Under the pieces are notes generated by a model. The model saw only the letters and a program-made list of their open reading frames with translations. It was not told the DNA's origin and ran no database searches. DNA of 64,000 bases from CAWCDJ01 sp963794265 (GTDB lineage: Bacteria; Acidobacteriota; Terriglobia; Bryobacterales; Bryobacteraceae), in assembly GCA_963794265.1 (NCBI GenBank), contig CAWCDJ010000005.1, positions 620,001 through 684,000 on the forward strand. Direction: 5' to 3'. Of the stretch, positions 1 to 11,214 are shown one piece after another (within the stretch, counting starts at the first letter, position 1; the number at the start of each line of letters is the position of its first letter). The position numbers were made by a program, and so were the translations under genes.

Positions 1-18
1 GGAGCCCGAGGCAAACTC

Positions 19-546
19 ATGAAAATCATCGCATCGATCGCACTCGCCGCCCTGGCCCTGCCGGCCTTTTCGCAGACTACGCTCAAAGACAGCCTGGTGA
101 AGCACTGGAAAACCACCGAGGCATTCACCCTGGCGGTGGCCGACGCCATGCCCGCCGACAGCTACGGTTTCAAGCCGGTTCCGGCCGAACTGAGCTTCGG
201 ACAGTTGATGCTGCAGATCGCCGGGGCGAACCTGAACGCCTGTTCGCTGGCCAGCGGGATGAAGCGGCCGGAAATTCCGGCGGACGTCGCACAATCCGTC
301 AAACAGGAACGGGCCGACGTCGATAAGGCGATGGCCATGGGTTTCCTGAAGCAGACGTTCGCATTCTGCAGCCAGGCGGTGGCGTCCATGACCCCCGAGA
401 AATTCGACGCAGTGGTGGGCACCAGCCGCAAGATGACCGGTTTCGAGTGGCTGTGGGCGTACTTCACCCACACCGCGCACCACCGCGGACAAGCGGAAGT
501 GTACCTTCGGGTGAAGGGTATCAAGCCGCCGGATTATCGTTTCTGA
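19..546 (+). CDS. Exported DinB-like protein with incomplete metal triad
   Basis: This 175-residue protein begins with a short Sec signal peptide ending near SFA-FSQ, so it probably acts outside the cytoplasm. The rest matches the DinB four-helix-bundle superfamily, usually a metal-binding fold. Two histidines are visible in the C-terminal helix (HTAHHRGQ, residues 151-158). The position usually occupied by the first metal-ligand histidine reads LQIAGAN instead of HI-x-x-x-N. A GAGG ribosome site lies 8 bases before the ATG. Family membership is fairly clear; the biochemical role is unknown, and metal binding may be lost or altered. It stands alone ahead of the sdh operon. Confidence 0.75.
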   Translation: MKIIASIALAALALPAFSQTTLKDSLVKHWKTTEAFTLAVADAMPADSYGFKPVPAELSFGQLMLQIAGANLNACSLASGMKRPEIPADVAQSVKQERADVDKAMAMGFLKQTFAFCSQAVASMTPEKFDAVVGTSRKMTGFEWLWAYFTHTAHHRGQAEVYLRVKGIKPPDYRF

Positions 547-587
547 AAGGCGACCTCGCCATCCGGTCCGGTGTTATCCTGGTCATA

Positions 588-593
588 TATACT
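588..593 (+). promoter_or_regulatory. Possible -10 box upstream of sdhCAB
   Basis: TATACT lies in an AT-rich patch about 95 bases before sdhC, in the only gap between the DinB-like gene and the sdh operon. No clear -35 hexamer sits 17 bases upstream, so this is a weak call. The 141-base gap holds nothing else recognisable. Confidence 0.25.
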
Positions 594-687
594 GAGAGTT
601 TGAGAGATTCAGCCCCTCTTTGTGCTGCCTGTACAGGTTACGCACGGAACGACCGAGGCGAAGTTCGTTCGTCAACAGGAAATCCGC

Positions 688-1392
688 ATGAGTGCTATCG
701 CGATTAACCCGGTATACCGGGCTGTCCGTTTCTATGAAGCGCCGATCGGGAAAAAGGCGGTCATGGCCGTTACGGGCCTGATGCTGGTCGGCTATGTCAT
801 CGCCCACCTGCTCGGCAATCTGCAGATTTATTCCTCCGACCCGCAGCAGATCAACCGCTATGCGGCGTTCCTGCACAATCCGGCCAACGCCGGGCTGCTG
901 TGGGGTGCGCGGACGGTGCTGCTGTTGGCCGTGCTTTTGCACATCACGGCGTCGGTGCAGCTATGGTTTCAGAATCGGCACGCCCGGCCGATCCGCTATT
1001 ACAAGAAGGCCGACGTGCCGACTTCGTATGCCGCCCGCACCATGATCTGGAGCGGTCCGATCATCGCGGCATTCGTGATCTTCCACATCCTGCATCTGAC
1101 GGTGGGAGCGGTGATGCCGCTGCGCGACATCGCTCCGAATATGCCGGACGTGCGGTACAACGTGATTCACGGCTTCCAGAACTACGGAATTTCCGGCTTC
1201 TACATTTTCGCCATGATTCTGCTGTGCCTGCACCTGTATCACGGGATGTGGAGCATGTTCCAGTCGATGGGCCTGAGCCACCCGCGCTACACGCCCCTGC
1301 TGAAGCGGGGCGCGGCGGTGGTGGCCATTCTGATCACCATCGGCAATTGTTCGATCCCGATCGCCGCCATGACCGGGCTCTTGAAGTATTGA
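688..1392 (+). CDS. sdhC: Succinate dehydrogenase cytochrome b558 subunit
   Basis: This 234-residue integral membrane protein anchors succinate dehydrogenase and passes electrons to quinone through haem b. It matches the single-subunit b558 type, with five membrane spans and conserved histidines in VIAHLLGN, LLHITAS, FHILHL, VIHGFQN and LHLYHGMW. I placed the start at 688 because CAGGAA precedes this ATG, while an in-frame upstream GTG at 622 would add a non-membrane leader. It is followed 12 bases later by sdhA. The C-A-B order with one anchor protein is typical of the type B complex II of Bacillus, Bacteroidetes and acidobacteria. Confidence 0.93.
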   Translation: MSAIAINPVYRAVRFYEAPIGKKAVMAVTGLMLVGYVIAHLLGNLQIYSSDPQQINRYAAFLHNPANAGLLWGARTVLLLAVLLHITASVQLWFQNRHARPIRYYKKADVPTSYAARTMIWSGPIIAAFVIFHILHLTVGAVMPLRDIAPNMPDVRYNVIHGFQNYGISGFYIFAMILLCLHLYHGMWSMFQSMGLSHPRYTPLLKRGAAVVAILITIGNCSIPIAAMTGLLKY

Positions 1393-1404
1393 GGATAGGC
1401 GCGC

Positions 1405-3317
<1,913 letters not shown>

Positions 3318-3318
<1 letters not shown>

Positions 3319-4088
3319 TGCGAATCACTCTCCATATCTGGCGGCAGCGGAACGCCGCCGACAAGGGCCGCATGGTTCGGTACGAAGTACCCAACGTCAG
3401 CGAGCACATGTCCTTTCTGGAGATGCTCGACGTTCTGAACGAAGACCTCGTCGCCAAGGGCGAAGAGCCGGTGGCGTTCGACCACGATTGCCGCGAGGGC
3501 ATCTGCGGTATGTGCGGCTGCATGGTCAACGGGGTGGCGCACGGCCCGCTTCCCGGGACCACGCTCTGCCAGCTTCACATGCGGCACTTCAAAGACGGGG
3601 ACGAACTCTTCCTGGAGCCCTGGAGGGCAGTGGCTTTTCCGGTGGTCAAAGACCTGGTCGTGGACCGCAGCGCCTTCGACCGCCTGATCGCGGCCGGCGG
3701 GTTCATTTCGGTGGCCACGGGCAGCGCGCCCGACGGGAATGCGATCCTGGTTCCCAAGGAGAATGCCGACCTCGCCATGGATGCGGCCGCCTGTATCGGC
3801 TGCGGAGCCTGCGTGGCCATGTGTCCGAACGCTTCGGCGTCGCTGTTCATGGGCGCCAAGATCTCGCATCTCGGGCTGCTGCCGCAGGGTCAGCCGGAGC
3901 GGCAGCAGAGGGTCGAAGCCATGGTGGCGCAGGCCGCGCACGAGGGTTTCGGAGCCTGCACGAACATCGGCGAGTGCGAAGCGGTCTGCCCGAAGGGCAT
4001 CAAGCTCGAAACCATCGCCCGCATGAACCGCGATTTTCTGAATGCCGCGTGGACCGCGCGCCCACCCGCCGAAGAGGCGACCGTTTAA
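3318..4088 (+). CDS. sdhB: Succinate dehydrogenase iron-sulfur subunit
   Basis: This 256-residue electron-transfer subunit carries three iron-sulfur clusters from the flavin to the membrane anchor. The [2Fe-2S] ligands are in CREGICGMCGC plus a following LCQLH. A ferredoxin-like centre follows as CIGCGACVAMCPN, and the last cluster as CTNIGECEAVCPKG. The ATG overlaps the sdhA stop (TAATG). A longer in-frame reading from 3225 lies inside sdhA and should be ignored. It is the last gene of the sdhCAB operon; a convergent gene begins about 50 bases downstream. Confidence 0.95.
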
Positions 4089-4092
4089 ACAG

Positions 4093-4115
4093 TAGGATAG
4101 GCCTCCTGGCCTGTC
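4093..4115. repeat. 23-nt palindromic intergenic repeat, copy 1
   Basis: This imperfect palindrome sits between the convergent stops of sdhB and the glycine-zipper gene. Its reverse complement matches copies at 23410-23432 and 37510-37532 in about 19-20 of 23 positions. The core is AGGCC, a 3-4 nt loop, then GGCCT, flanked by a CTA end. It has no T-run, so a terminator role is uncertain. Confidence 0.6.
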
Positions 4116-4136
4116 CAGCCGGGCGCAGTTCGGTCC

Positions 4137-5099
4137 TCACCCGCGGTGCTCGGTCAGCGTGACGGGGGCGCGCAGGCGGAAGGTGATGCGCGTTTCCGAA
4201 GGCATCGTAACCGGCTTGCCGCGCGTCAGCATCACGTCCCCGGCGCCGGCTCCGCCGCCGACGCCCGCGCCGATGGCGGCCCCTTTACCGCCGCCGGCAA
4301 TAGCTCCGATGATGGCTCCGAGGGCCGCGCCGGCCCCGACCTTGGTCGCATCCTCACGGTGAGACTCGGCGGCGTGGCGCTCGAAACTGTCGGTTTGAAT
4401 CGCAACGTTCTGGCCGTCGGAGGTGTGCAGCCGCGTCAACTCCACGGCCAGGGCGGCGACCCCCCGCACCTTGCCGCCGCGGTCGGAAGCCACGACCCGC
4501 CCTTCCACCCGCGCGCCGCGCTCGGCGATGACAAAACCGTCCACCACCAGCGGCCTCTCGAGGGTCGCGGTGAATGTATCGCCAGGCACGTTGCGCTCCG
4601 AAGACAGCCCATCCACCAGGCGCACCGGAATGGTCATTCCGGCGTTCAGCGTGACCTGGGGTGGCGGCGGAGGAGGCGCAGGAGCCGGAGCGACTGGTTC
4701 CGGCTCGGAACGCGCGGGTTGGGTAACCGGAGAAGGCTGCGCGGGGGGTGGAGCAGCGGGCACGGCCGCGACCTGGGGGGAAGGCTCGTTTTGCGCTACC
4801 ATCGGCGGCGCCGGCTCGGGCCTGGAAACCCTATGGCGGTGTTTCGCCACGGGCTCCACCGGCTTGTTCGCCTCATGCTCGACCAGCTTGGGCGGCTCCA
4901 CCGGCGAAGGCTTTGCGGTTTCCACGGTTGCGGGGACGGGCGCCGGTTCGGCGGGCGCGGCCGCGGCCGGCGCCGGCGTCTGCACCTGGGCTATGGAGGC
5001 CGCTTTCGGCGGCGCGGGCGCGTGCTGGGCCACCTTCATGACAATGGCTCCACCGATCGCTCCGGCGATCACCAAAAGGCCAATTTGCACCGGCTTCAT
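4137..5099 (-). CDS. Proline-rich, glycine-zipper envelope protein
   Basis: This 320-residue protein has an N-terminal hydrophobic segment (residues 4-22) that could be a signal anchor. About 130 residues of Pro/Ala-rich linker follow, of a kind that may span the periplasm. The C-terminal half includes a glycine-zipper stretch (GAGAALGAIIGAIAGGG) typical of membrane-inserting or oligomerising surface proteins. A GAGGAGA ribosome site precedes the chosen ATG at 5099. The reading frame stays open far upstream, but that part overlaps dusB antisense and lacks a start signal. The function is unknown. It is convergent with sdhB and divergent from dusB. Confidence 0.7.
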   Translation of the reverse strand: MKPVQIGLLVIAGAIGGAIVMKVAQHAPAPPKAASIAQVQTPAPAAAAPAEPAPVPATVETAKPSPVEPPKLVEHEANKPVEPVAKHRHRVSRPEPAPPMVAQNEPSPQVAAVPAAPPPAQPSPVTQPARSEPEPVAPAPAPPPPPPQVTLNAGMTIPVRLVDGLSSERNVPGDTFTATLERPLVVDGFVIAERGARVEGRVVASDRGGKVRGVAALAVELTRLHTSDGQNVAIQTDSFERHAAESHREDATKVGAGAALGAIIGAIAGGGKGAAIGAGVGGGAGAGDVMLTRGKPVTMPSETRITFRLRAPVTLTEHRG

Positions 5100-5187
5100 T
5101 TCGTCTTTCTCCTCAAACCACAATGACGGGCCGCCGCCCGGTTCCGTTTCCGGCCGCCAACCGTTAAAATTGAGTAATCTGAGGCCC

Positions 5188-6198
5188 ATGCAGGCGTTCC
5201 CCACAAACTTTTCGATCGGTCCGGTTACGATTGCCCCGGCTACCGTGCTCGCGCCCATGGCGGGGGTCACGGACACCGTGTTCCGGCGCTTCATCCGGGG
5301 CCTGAGCGGGTGCGGGCTGATCATGACCGAGTTCACCAGCTCGCACGGAGTGAGCGCCTCGCTGGGCGCCCGCAAGCCTACCAAGACCCTGAAATACCTG
5401 GCATTCGAACCCGGCGAACACCCCATTTCGGCGCAGCTTTTCGGCGCCGACCCGCAAGTCATGGCGGATGCCGCGCGCGTCTGCCAGGACCTCGGTTTCG
5501 ACATTCTCGACATCAACTTCGGCTGCCCGGTCAACAAAGTGGTGAAGTGCAACGGAGGCTCGGGCCTGCTGCGCGATCTTCCGCTGGTGGAGCGGCTGCT
5601 GCGCGAAGTGCGCGCGGCCATCTCCATCCCCTTCACGATGAAGTACCGCGCCGGCTGGAACGACCAGGAACTGGTGGCGGTGCGGATGGCGCGACTGGCC
5701 GAGGACTGCGGCCTGGACGCGATTGCTCTCCATCCGCGCACGCGCGAACAGGGGTACAGCGGCAGCGCCGACTGGAGCCGCATCGCCGAAGTGAAGGCGG
5801 CGGTGAAGATTCCGGTGATCGGCAACGGCGATATCGTCACGCCCGAGGACGCGGTCCGGATGGCCGCCGAGACGCGCTGCGACGCCGTGATGATCGGCCG
5901 CGCGGCCAGCTCCAATCCGTGGATCTTCCGGCAGATCGGGCAATATCTCGCGACCGGGTCGTACGACGAGCCCGCCGAACAGGACCGCTACGAAATGATA
6001 CGTCAATACTACGCCATGCTCATCGAGCGCCGCGAAAGGGATTGCGCGGGAAAAATGAAACAGTTCGCCACGTACTTCACGCACGGAGTGCGCAACGGCG
6101 CCGGGCTTCGGGCCGCCATCTACCACGCGCAGGAGCCGGCCGCGATTCTCGACCTGGTGGACCGGTTCTTCGAAACCCGGCCGGTACCGGCCCCGTGA
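5188..6198 (+). CDS. dusB: tRNA-dihydrouridine synthase (DusB type)
   Basis: This 336-residue flavoenzyme reduces uridine to dihydrouridine in the D-loop of tRNA. The TIM barrel starts with the FMN segment LAPMAGVTD. It contains the signature DINFGCPVNKVVK, whose cysteine is the usual proton donor, then MKYRAGW and GNGDI, and ends with the phosphate-binding IGRAASSNPW. The ATG at 5188 fits the family N-terminus; the frame is open for 255 codons upstream, but that part runs antisense to another gene. The downstream rnhA start overlaps its stop. Confidence 0.93.
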   Translation: MQAFPTNFSIGPVTIAPATVLAPMAGVTDTVFRRFIRGLSGCGLIMTEFTSSHGVSASLGARKPTKTLKYLAFEPGEHPISAQLFGADPQVMADAARVCQDLGFDILDINFGCPVNKVVKCNGGSGLLRDLPLVERLLREVRAAISIPFTMKYRAGWNDQELVAVRMARLAEDCGLDAIALHPRTREQGYSGSADWSRIAEVKAAVKIPVIGNGDIVTPEDAVRMAAETRCDAVMIGRAASSNPWIFRQIGQYLATGSYDEPAEQDRYEMIRQYYAMLIERRERDCAGKMKQFATYFTHGVRNGAGLRAAIYHAQEPAAILDLVDRFFETRPVPAP

Positions 6199-6677
6199 AG
6201 CAGGTTCAACTGATCACCGACGGTGCCTGCCTGGGCAACCCCGGCCCCGGAGGATGGGCGGCGATTCTCCGCTACAACCAGCACAAGAAGGAGATCTGGG
6301 GCAGCGAGCCGCAGACCACCAACAACCGCATGGAACTGCGCGCGGCCATCGAAGGGTTGCGCGCGCTGCGCGAGAATTGCGCGGTCGAAGTCGTGACGGA
6401 TTCCGAGTATCTCAAGAACGGTATCACCAATTGGATCCACGGCTGGAAAAGGAAAGGCTGGATGACGGCGGCTAAGAAGCCGGTGGTCAACCAGGATTTG
6501 TGGAAGCAGTTGGACGAGCAGGTGAACCGGCACCAGACCGCGTGGACCTGGACCAAGGGGCACGCCGATCACGCCGATAACAACCGGTGCGATGAACTGG
6601 CTTCCCGCGCGGCTCGCGAGCAATCGAACAGCGGCGGCAGCGGCCCGGTGGACGATATGAAATACCGCGTCCCGTAG
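6195..6677 (+). CDS. rnhA: Ribonuclease HI
   Basis: This 160-residue enzyme cleaves the RNA strand of RNA-DNA hybrids during replication and R-loop removal. The four metal-binding acids are present: D9 (LITDGACLGNPG), E47 (NNRMEL), D69 (VVTDSEYL) and D133 (NRCDELA), with the flexible-loop histidine in KGHADH. It starts at a GTG overlapping the dusB stop (GTGA), so the two genes are likely co-translated. Length is normal for bacterial RNase HI, with a short Gly/Ser-rich tail. Confidence 0.94.
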   Translation: MKQVQLITDGACLGNPGPGGWAAILRYNQHKKEIWGSEPQTTNNRMELRAAIEGLRALRENCAVEVVTDSEYLKNGITNWIHGWKRKGWMTAAKKPVVNQDLWKQLDEQVNRHQTAWTWTKGHADHADNNRCDELASRAAREQSNSGGSGPVDDMKYRVP

Positions 6678-6744
6678 GGTTGCCCGCACCCAGCACGGCC
6701 CGGTAAGCTGCGCTGTTATAGAATAGGATTTAACGTTCACGCCC

Positions 6745-8070
6745 ATGTCTGCGCTCCCCGGTTCTGCCCTTCCTCAGTCTGCGCCGGCACCTGGAACGCC
6801 TGGTCCAGTGCCCGTACCCGAGCGACCAGCCGGTTACCGATGGATCATCGTTGTGCTGGTGGCCGTTGTCGTTTCCGCCGCGTTCTGGGCGATTCACAGC
6901 GCGCGGCGCGCAAAACCCGAAGCCTTCGCGAACATCCGCACGGTCAAGGTAGTGCGCGGCGTCCTGGAACGGACCCTGCGCTTAACCGGTTCCACCACCG
7001 CCAAGAACTTTGCGACGGTTGTGGCGCCGCGCGTGCGGGCGCCCGACTCCGGCACCTCGATGGTGCTGCTGTACCTGACGGATTCGGGGACCAGGGTCAG
7101 GAAGGGCGAGGTCATTGCGAAGATCGACGGGCGGGCGGTGCAAGACCACCTGGACGACGTCGAAGCCCAGGTCAACCAGAGCGCCATGGACCTGGTCAAA
7201 CTCGCAGCCGATCACGAGGCCGAGACGGAGGCCGCCCGGCAGGCCGTGCGCGTGGCCAAGGCGGGGGTGGATACGGCCGAACAGGATATGCTCGCGCTCG
7301 ACGTGAAGAGCCGCATCGACCAGGAAGAACTGAAGCTCAGCCTGGAGGAGGCGAAGGCCACTTACGCCGATGCTCTGCGGGAACTGCCGCTGGTCGCGGA
7401 GCGCGAGCACGCCGAAATGCGGGTCTCCGAAATCAATCAGGAGGAGCAGGTGAGCCACCGCAACCGGCATCGAGTCGATATCGAGCGCTTCACGATTCAC
7501 TCGCCCATCGATGGCATCGCCGTCCTGAAAACCATCCAGCGGCAAGGCCTGACCGCGCAGGTGCGGCAGGGCGACCAGTTGTGGCCCGGCCAGCCGTTCA
7601 TGCGGGTGGTGGATCTCTCCGGAATGTACGTGGACGCGAACGTCAACCAGACGGACATTCAGATGCTCCACCTGGGGCAGCCCGCCACGATTCAGTTCGA
7701 TGCCTACCCGGGTATGGTGATGCACGGCAAGGTGGAATCGGTGGGGGCTCTGGCGGTGGCCGCCGGCCGCGACAATCAGTGGGTCCATTCCATCCCGGTG
7801 AGGATCTCGATCGACGGCAACGACCCACGTCTGTTTCCGGACCTCACGGCGAGTGCGGACGTGCTGGTTAGCGAGCACCCGGGGGGCCTGCTGGTTCCGC
7901 GGGAAGCGGTCCACGAAGACCGCGGCAAACCGCTGGTATACGTGAAGCAGGGAGACACCATCAGCCCACGAGAGGTAGAGATCGGCGCTTATGGCGCGAC
8001 CGAAGTCTCGGTAATCTCGGGGCTCGCCGAAGGCGACCAGGTGGCACTCCAACCGCCGGTGGGCAATTAG
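6745..8070 (+). CDS. HlyD/RND-type periplasmic adaptor protein
   Basis: This 441-residue membrane-fusion protein has a Pro-rich cytoplasmic leader, one transmembrane helix (about residues 33-50), a lipoyl/barrel-sandwich half motif, a long helical hairpin with many Ala/Glu residues (about 125-225), and a beta-barrel plus membrane-proximal domain ending in the GLAEGDQVAL element. Such adaptors link inner-membrane transporters to outer-membrane channels. No ABC or RND pump gene lies beside it, so the partner must be elsewhere. Its stop overlaps the stop of the convergent isomerase gene by a few bases. Confidence 0.85.
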   Translation: MSALPGSALPQSAPAPGTPGPVPVPERPAGYRWIIVVLVAVVVSAAFWAIHSARRAKPEAFANIRTVKVVRGVLERTLRLTGSTTAKNFATVVAPRVRAPDSGTSMVLLYLTDSGTRVRKGEVIAKIDGRAVQDHLDDVEAQVNQSAMDLVKLAADHEAETEAARQAVRVAKAGVDTAEQDMLALDVKSRIDQEELKLSLEEAKATYADALRELPLVAEREHAEMRVSEINQEEQVSHRNRHRVDIERFTIHSPIDGIAVLKTIQRQGLTAQVRQGDQLWPGQPFMRVVDLSGMYVDANVNQTDIQMLHLGQPATIQFDAYPGMVMHGKVESVGALAVAAGRDNQWVHSIPVRISIDGNDPRLFPDLTASADVLVSEHPGGLLVPREAVHEDRGKPLVYVKQGDTISPREVEIGAYGATEVSVISGLAEGDQVALQPPVGN

Positions 8071-8846
8071 CCGGCTTCTTCCCAGAGCCGCCGGAGCACG
8101 TCGCGGCTGTACTCCAGGTAGTGCCGGTCGGGGCTAAACACTTCGAGCGTGATGGTGCCGTTGTAGCCGCAGCCCTTCAAGGCCCGAACAGCCCGCCGGA
8201 AGTCCAGGGACCCCACCCCCAATGGCAGGTGCAGGTCGGCCTCGCCGCCGCGGTTGTCATGCATGTGTACGTGACGCAGGCGGGTGCCCCAGGCGGCCAG
8301 GATCTCATCGGTAGTGTTTTGCGGAACCCTCAGGTTGGCGTGGCCGATATCGAGGTGCAGCATGAGTTCCGGAATGGGGCCGAGCAGTTCGCCCAATTGC
8401 GGCGCCGTGTTGTAATCGCCGGGAAGGTTCTCCACCATCAGGCCCATACCCAGCCGGCGGGCGTCCGGCAGCAGTTCGCGCAGGGTGCGCAGGTTCTGCT
8501 CGATAAAAAAGCTTCGCGGGTGCATGGGGGTGTAGCGGTCGGCATGCAGGTTCATCCAGCGCGCGCCGATGGTGCTGAATGCCTCCAGGCAGCGCCGCAG
8601 CTCGCACAGGCAGGCCCGTCTCAAGTCTTCGAAGGCGCTGCCGATCGGCAGGTAATACGCGGTGTGTCCTACGGCCTGCATCCCGTGCTTTTCGAGCGCC
8701 TCGCGGATGGCTAGGGGGTCCACCAACCAGGAGGCCGCGGCGGGCGGCTCGAGCGTGAGGTCGATAAAATCCATCTTGAGGGCGGCCATCCACTCGATTT
8801 CATCGAGCACGTCGTGGGCGGGATGGTTCATGGCTCCGATCAGCAT
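8067..8846 (-). CDS. Sugar phosphate isomerase/epimerase family (AP endonuclease 2-like TIM barrel)
   Basis: This 259-residue protein has the xylose-isomerase-like TIM barrel. Likely metal ligands are the Glu in VENLPGDYN, the Asp/His in LDIGHAN, the His pair in VHMHDNRGG and the Glu in ITLEVFS. Family members isomerise or epimerise sugars and inositols; the substrate cannot be told here. A GAGGGAA ribosome site precedes the ATG. The gene follows the nucleotidyltransferase by 15 bases on the same strand and probably belongs to the ppx transcript. Confidence 0.8.
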   Translation of the reverse strand: MLIGAMNHPAHDVLDEIEWMAALKMDFIDLTLEPPAAASWLVDPLAIREALEKHGMQAVGHTAYYLPIGSAFEDLRRACLCELRRCLEAFSTIGARWMNLHADRYTPMHPRSFFIEQNLRTLRELLPDARRLGMGLMVENLPGDYNTAPQLGELLGPIPELMLHLDIGHANLRVPQNTTDEILAAWGTRLRHVHMHDNRGGEADLHLPLGVGSLDFRRAVRALKGCGYNGTITLEVFSPDRHYLEYSRDVLRRLWEEAG

Positions 8847-8861
8847 GGGTTCCCTCTTCCC

Positions 8862-9575
8862 TCAAGCGGCCGGCTTCTTCCGCTCCCGGTCCGGACCGAA
8901 CCACGGCCTGCGGTCCAGCAGGTCGACGCGGGTTTGGACGATGTCGGCGGCCGGCCCGGAGGGAACCGGCCCGAGGCCGGCGCGCTTCCAGAGCCACGAC
9001 GGCAACCCGCTTGCCTGGCCGGGAGCGATCCAGCGGAAGACGGATAGGGCGCCCGCCAGCAGGGGGACATCGTCCCGCAATTCGCCCAGCAGCCGCTCCC
9101 AATCCACCTCACCACCCCAGGCATAGAGCAGGTTGAGAACATCCGGCCAATCGCAGCGCTCCCGCTGCATGATGTACAGTTTGTCCTGAAGAATCACTTC
9201 CACCGGCAAAACGCGCAGCCGCCGCCCGCGCACGTCCACCTCCGGCCCGGAGAGCCACGCATCCCGGACTTGGGTGCGATGATTGGCCGCGGCCCAGATG
9301 ATGTCGATGATCGTGCCCTCTTTGAAACCCCGATAGATCCACCAGCGGTCGTAGGGCCGGGTCTCGAAGTAGTCGGTGAAACCGTGCTCGGAGAGCGCTT
9401 CGATCATCCGGTCCCGCTGTGGCGGCAGGACGTACAGATCCAGGTCTTTGGTGTTCCGCCACGATCCGGTATAGGCGGCTACCGCGAAGGCTCCTCCCAG
9501 GGCGAAGGGAATGCGGCGCTGATGGGCCTCATCGATCACCTTCTGGTAGATTTCCCACTCGCCGTCCGGGATCAT
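8862..9575 (-). CDS. Nucleotidyltransferase-like protein of unknown substrate
   Basis: This protein of about 237 residues shows the minimal nucleotidyltransferase signature FALGGAFAVAAY followed by KDLDLYV. That is the G-[GS] and D-x-D pattern of AbiEii-like and other small polymerase-beta-fold enzymes. A later VILQDKLYIMQ helix is also typical. I chose the ATG at 9575 because the domain begins there; an in-frame TTG at 9644 would add 23 residues and bring the gene within 15 bases of the ppx stop. No antitoxin-like partner is adjacent, so a toxin role is unsupported. Confidence 0.7.
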   Translation of the reverse strand: MIPDGEWEIYQKVIDEAHQRRIPFALGGAFAVAAYTGSWRNTKDLDLYVLPPQRDRMIEALSEHGFTDYFETRPYDRWWIYRGFKEGTIIDIIWAAANHRTQVRDAWLSGPEVDVRGRRLRVLPVEVILQDKLYIMQRERCDWPDVLNLLYAWGGEVDWERLLGELRDDVPLLAGALSVFRWIAPGQASGLPSWLWKRAGLGPVPSGPAADIVQTRVDLLDRRPWFGPDRERKKPAA

Positions 9576-9659
9576 CCGCGACCATTCCGTAGAGAGCGCC
9601 GCCACGCCTTTTCCAGGTGCAAGCGGGCTGCCAACCGCGGGCAAACGTGTGGGAGCGGA

Positions 9660-11192
9660 CTAATCGCGGGCTTTCGTAACCTCGACCTGCCGGTTATAAA
9701 TCTGCTGGAAGGCTTCGCCGGCGCGCTGCGCGCCCCACTGTTCGAGATCCACGTCGCCTTCCGAATGCACCTGGAGCACGATATGGCCGTCTTCCAAGCG
9801 GCAATCGAGGCTGCGGATCTTCTGCTCGTGGCTGCGGTCGAGGTTGTCGGCCAGGCGGAGCAGCGGAACGGCCAGCATCAACTGGCGCTTTTCATCGGCC
9901 GAGAGCGTCTGGTAAGCGGGGTGCATGGGGCTGGGGAGCGTCTTGCGGTGGTAGCGGCAGAGGGCGGCAATCTGCAGCCGTTCCCGCTCGGTGAAACCGG
10001 GCATGTCGGAGTTCGCCACCACGTACCAGGAATGCTTGTGGTGCCCGGTGCTGCTTACCCAGTGGCCGACGTCGTGCAAGTAGGCGGCGGCCTCCAGGAG
10101 CCTGCCGGCGGAGGGCGGCAGTTCGTGAAGCGGGTGCATGGCGGTGAACAGCATAGACGCGATATTGGCGACCTTGCGCGCGTGTTCGAGCGAGACGCCG
10201 AACCGGCGGCACATATCCTCCACCTCGTGGCGCTGATCGCGGCTCAGGCGCGAAAGTTCGGCGCCGACGTTCCGGGACGCCAGGTCGGCGATGATGCCAT
10301 CGCGCACTCCCGCCCGGGAATAGTACGCGGCGGGAAGATGAAACTCCTGCAAAAATTCGAGCAGCACGGCGATGCCGGGAACGATGATTTCGGCGCGGCG
10401 CGGCCCGATGCCGGTGATCTTGCGCCGCTCGGCCAGTGAGAGCGTCGAGACCTTCTGGAACAATTTGCGCACCTGGGCGGTCGAGATGCGCAGCCGGTCG
10501 ATTTCCTCGCGCTTCGAACGGGGCACGCGGGCCACCGCGCTGGCCACGGCCGAAGCCGTGGCTGACGTGGCGATCGTGCGATCCCATCCCGTGTGGCCCA
10601 GGCGCCGGACAGCGCCCGCCAGTTTCTCCCGGACGTATTCGCGCAGCTGGTGGAGTTCGAGCGGCCCGGCGGGGTCCGACCTGGTAAAAATCTCGCGCAG
10701 CCGGACCGCTCCCAGGGGTTTCGAGAAGGCTTCACGCATGTGCCCGTCTTCGGCCGCGATGATCTCTGCGCTGCCGCCGCCGATGTCGATGATCAGAAGG
10801 CGCTTGCCGCGTTGCGGCCAGGTGCTCTCCACGCCCAGGTGAATGAGCCGGGCCTCTTCCCGGCCGGAGATGATTTCGACGGGGGTGCCCGCGGCTTCGG
10901 CGGCGCGGGCCAGAAACTCTTCCTGGTTGCGGGTGTCGCGAATCGCGCTGGTGGCTACCGCCCGCACCCCTACCACCTCCAGCTTGCGGTAGAGCGCCGC
11001 CATGCGCGCCAGCACGGCGCAGGTGGCCTTGAGGGCTTCTTCGCTCACGGTGCCTTCACGGAAGACGCTCTCGCCGAGACGGGTTACCTCGCGGTCGGAG
11101 GCCAGGACGCGCGGCGGCTGGCCGGGCAAAATTTCCGCGGCTTCCATGCGGACGGAGTTGCTGCCGATATCGATGGCGGCGTAGCGGGGCAC
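9660..11192 (-). CDS. ppx: Ppx/GppA phosphatase with C-terminal HD domain
   Basis: This 510-residue protein combines an ASKHA-fold exopolyphosphatase/pppGpp phosphatase (IDIGSNSVRME near the start, the second phosphate loop IDIGGGSAEI near residue 137) with a C-terminal HD-type helical domain (HDVGHW). The length agrees with full-length Ppx enzymes, which shorten polyphosphate or convert pppGpp to ppGpp. Sequence does not decide between the two activities. It is the first gene of a minus-strand group with the nucleotidyltransferase and the isomerase. Confidence 0.88.
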   Translation of the reverse strand: MPRYAAIDIGSNSVRMEAAEILPGQPPRVLASDREVTRLGESVFREGTVSEEALKATCAVLARMAALYRKLEVVGVRAVATSAIRDTRNQEEFLARAAEAAGTPVEIISGREEARLIHLGVESTWPQRGKRLLIIDIGGGSAEIIAAEDGHMREAFSKPLGAVRLREIFTRSDPAGPLELHQLREYVREKLAGAVRRLGHTGWDRTIATSATASAVASAVARVPRSKREEIDRLRISTAQVRKLFQKVSTLSLAERRKITGIGPRRAEIIVPGIAVLLEFLQEFHLPAAYYSRAGVRDGIIADLASRNVGAELSRLSRDQRHEVEDMCRRFGVSLEHARKVANIASMLFTAMHPLHELPPSAGRLLEAAAYLHDVGHWVSSTGHHKHSWYVVANSDMPGFTERERLQIAALCRYHRKTLPSPMHPAYQTLSADEKRQLMLAVPLLRLADNLDRSHEQKIRSLDCRLEDGHIVLQVHSEGDVDLEQWGAQRAGEAFQQIYNRQVEVTKARD

Positions 11193-11214
11193 ATTCCCAT
11201 GCTAATCGACGGCG

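Noticed and set aside
8862..9575. A toxin-antitoxin module based on the AbiEii-like nucleotidyltransferase
   Set aside because: No AbiEi-like or other small antitoxin gene is adjacent; the neighbours are ppx and a TIM-barrel isomerase.
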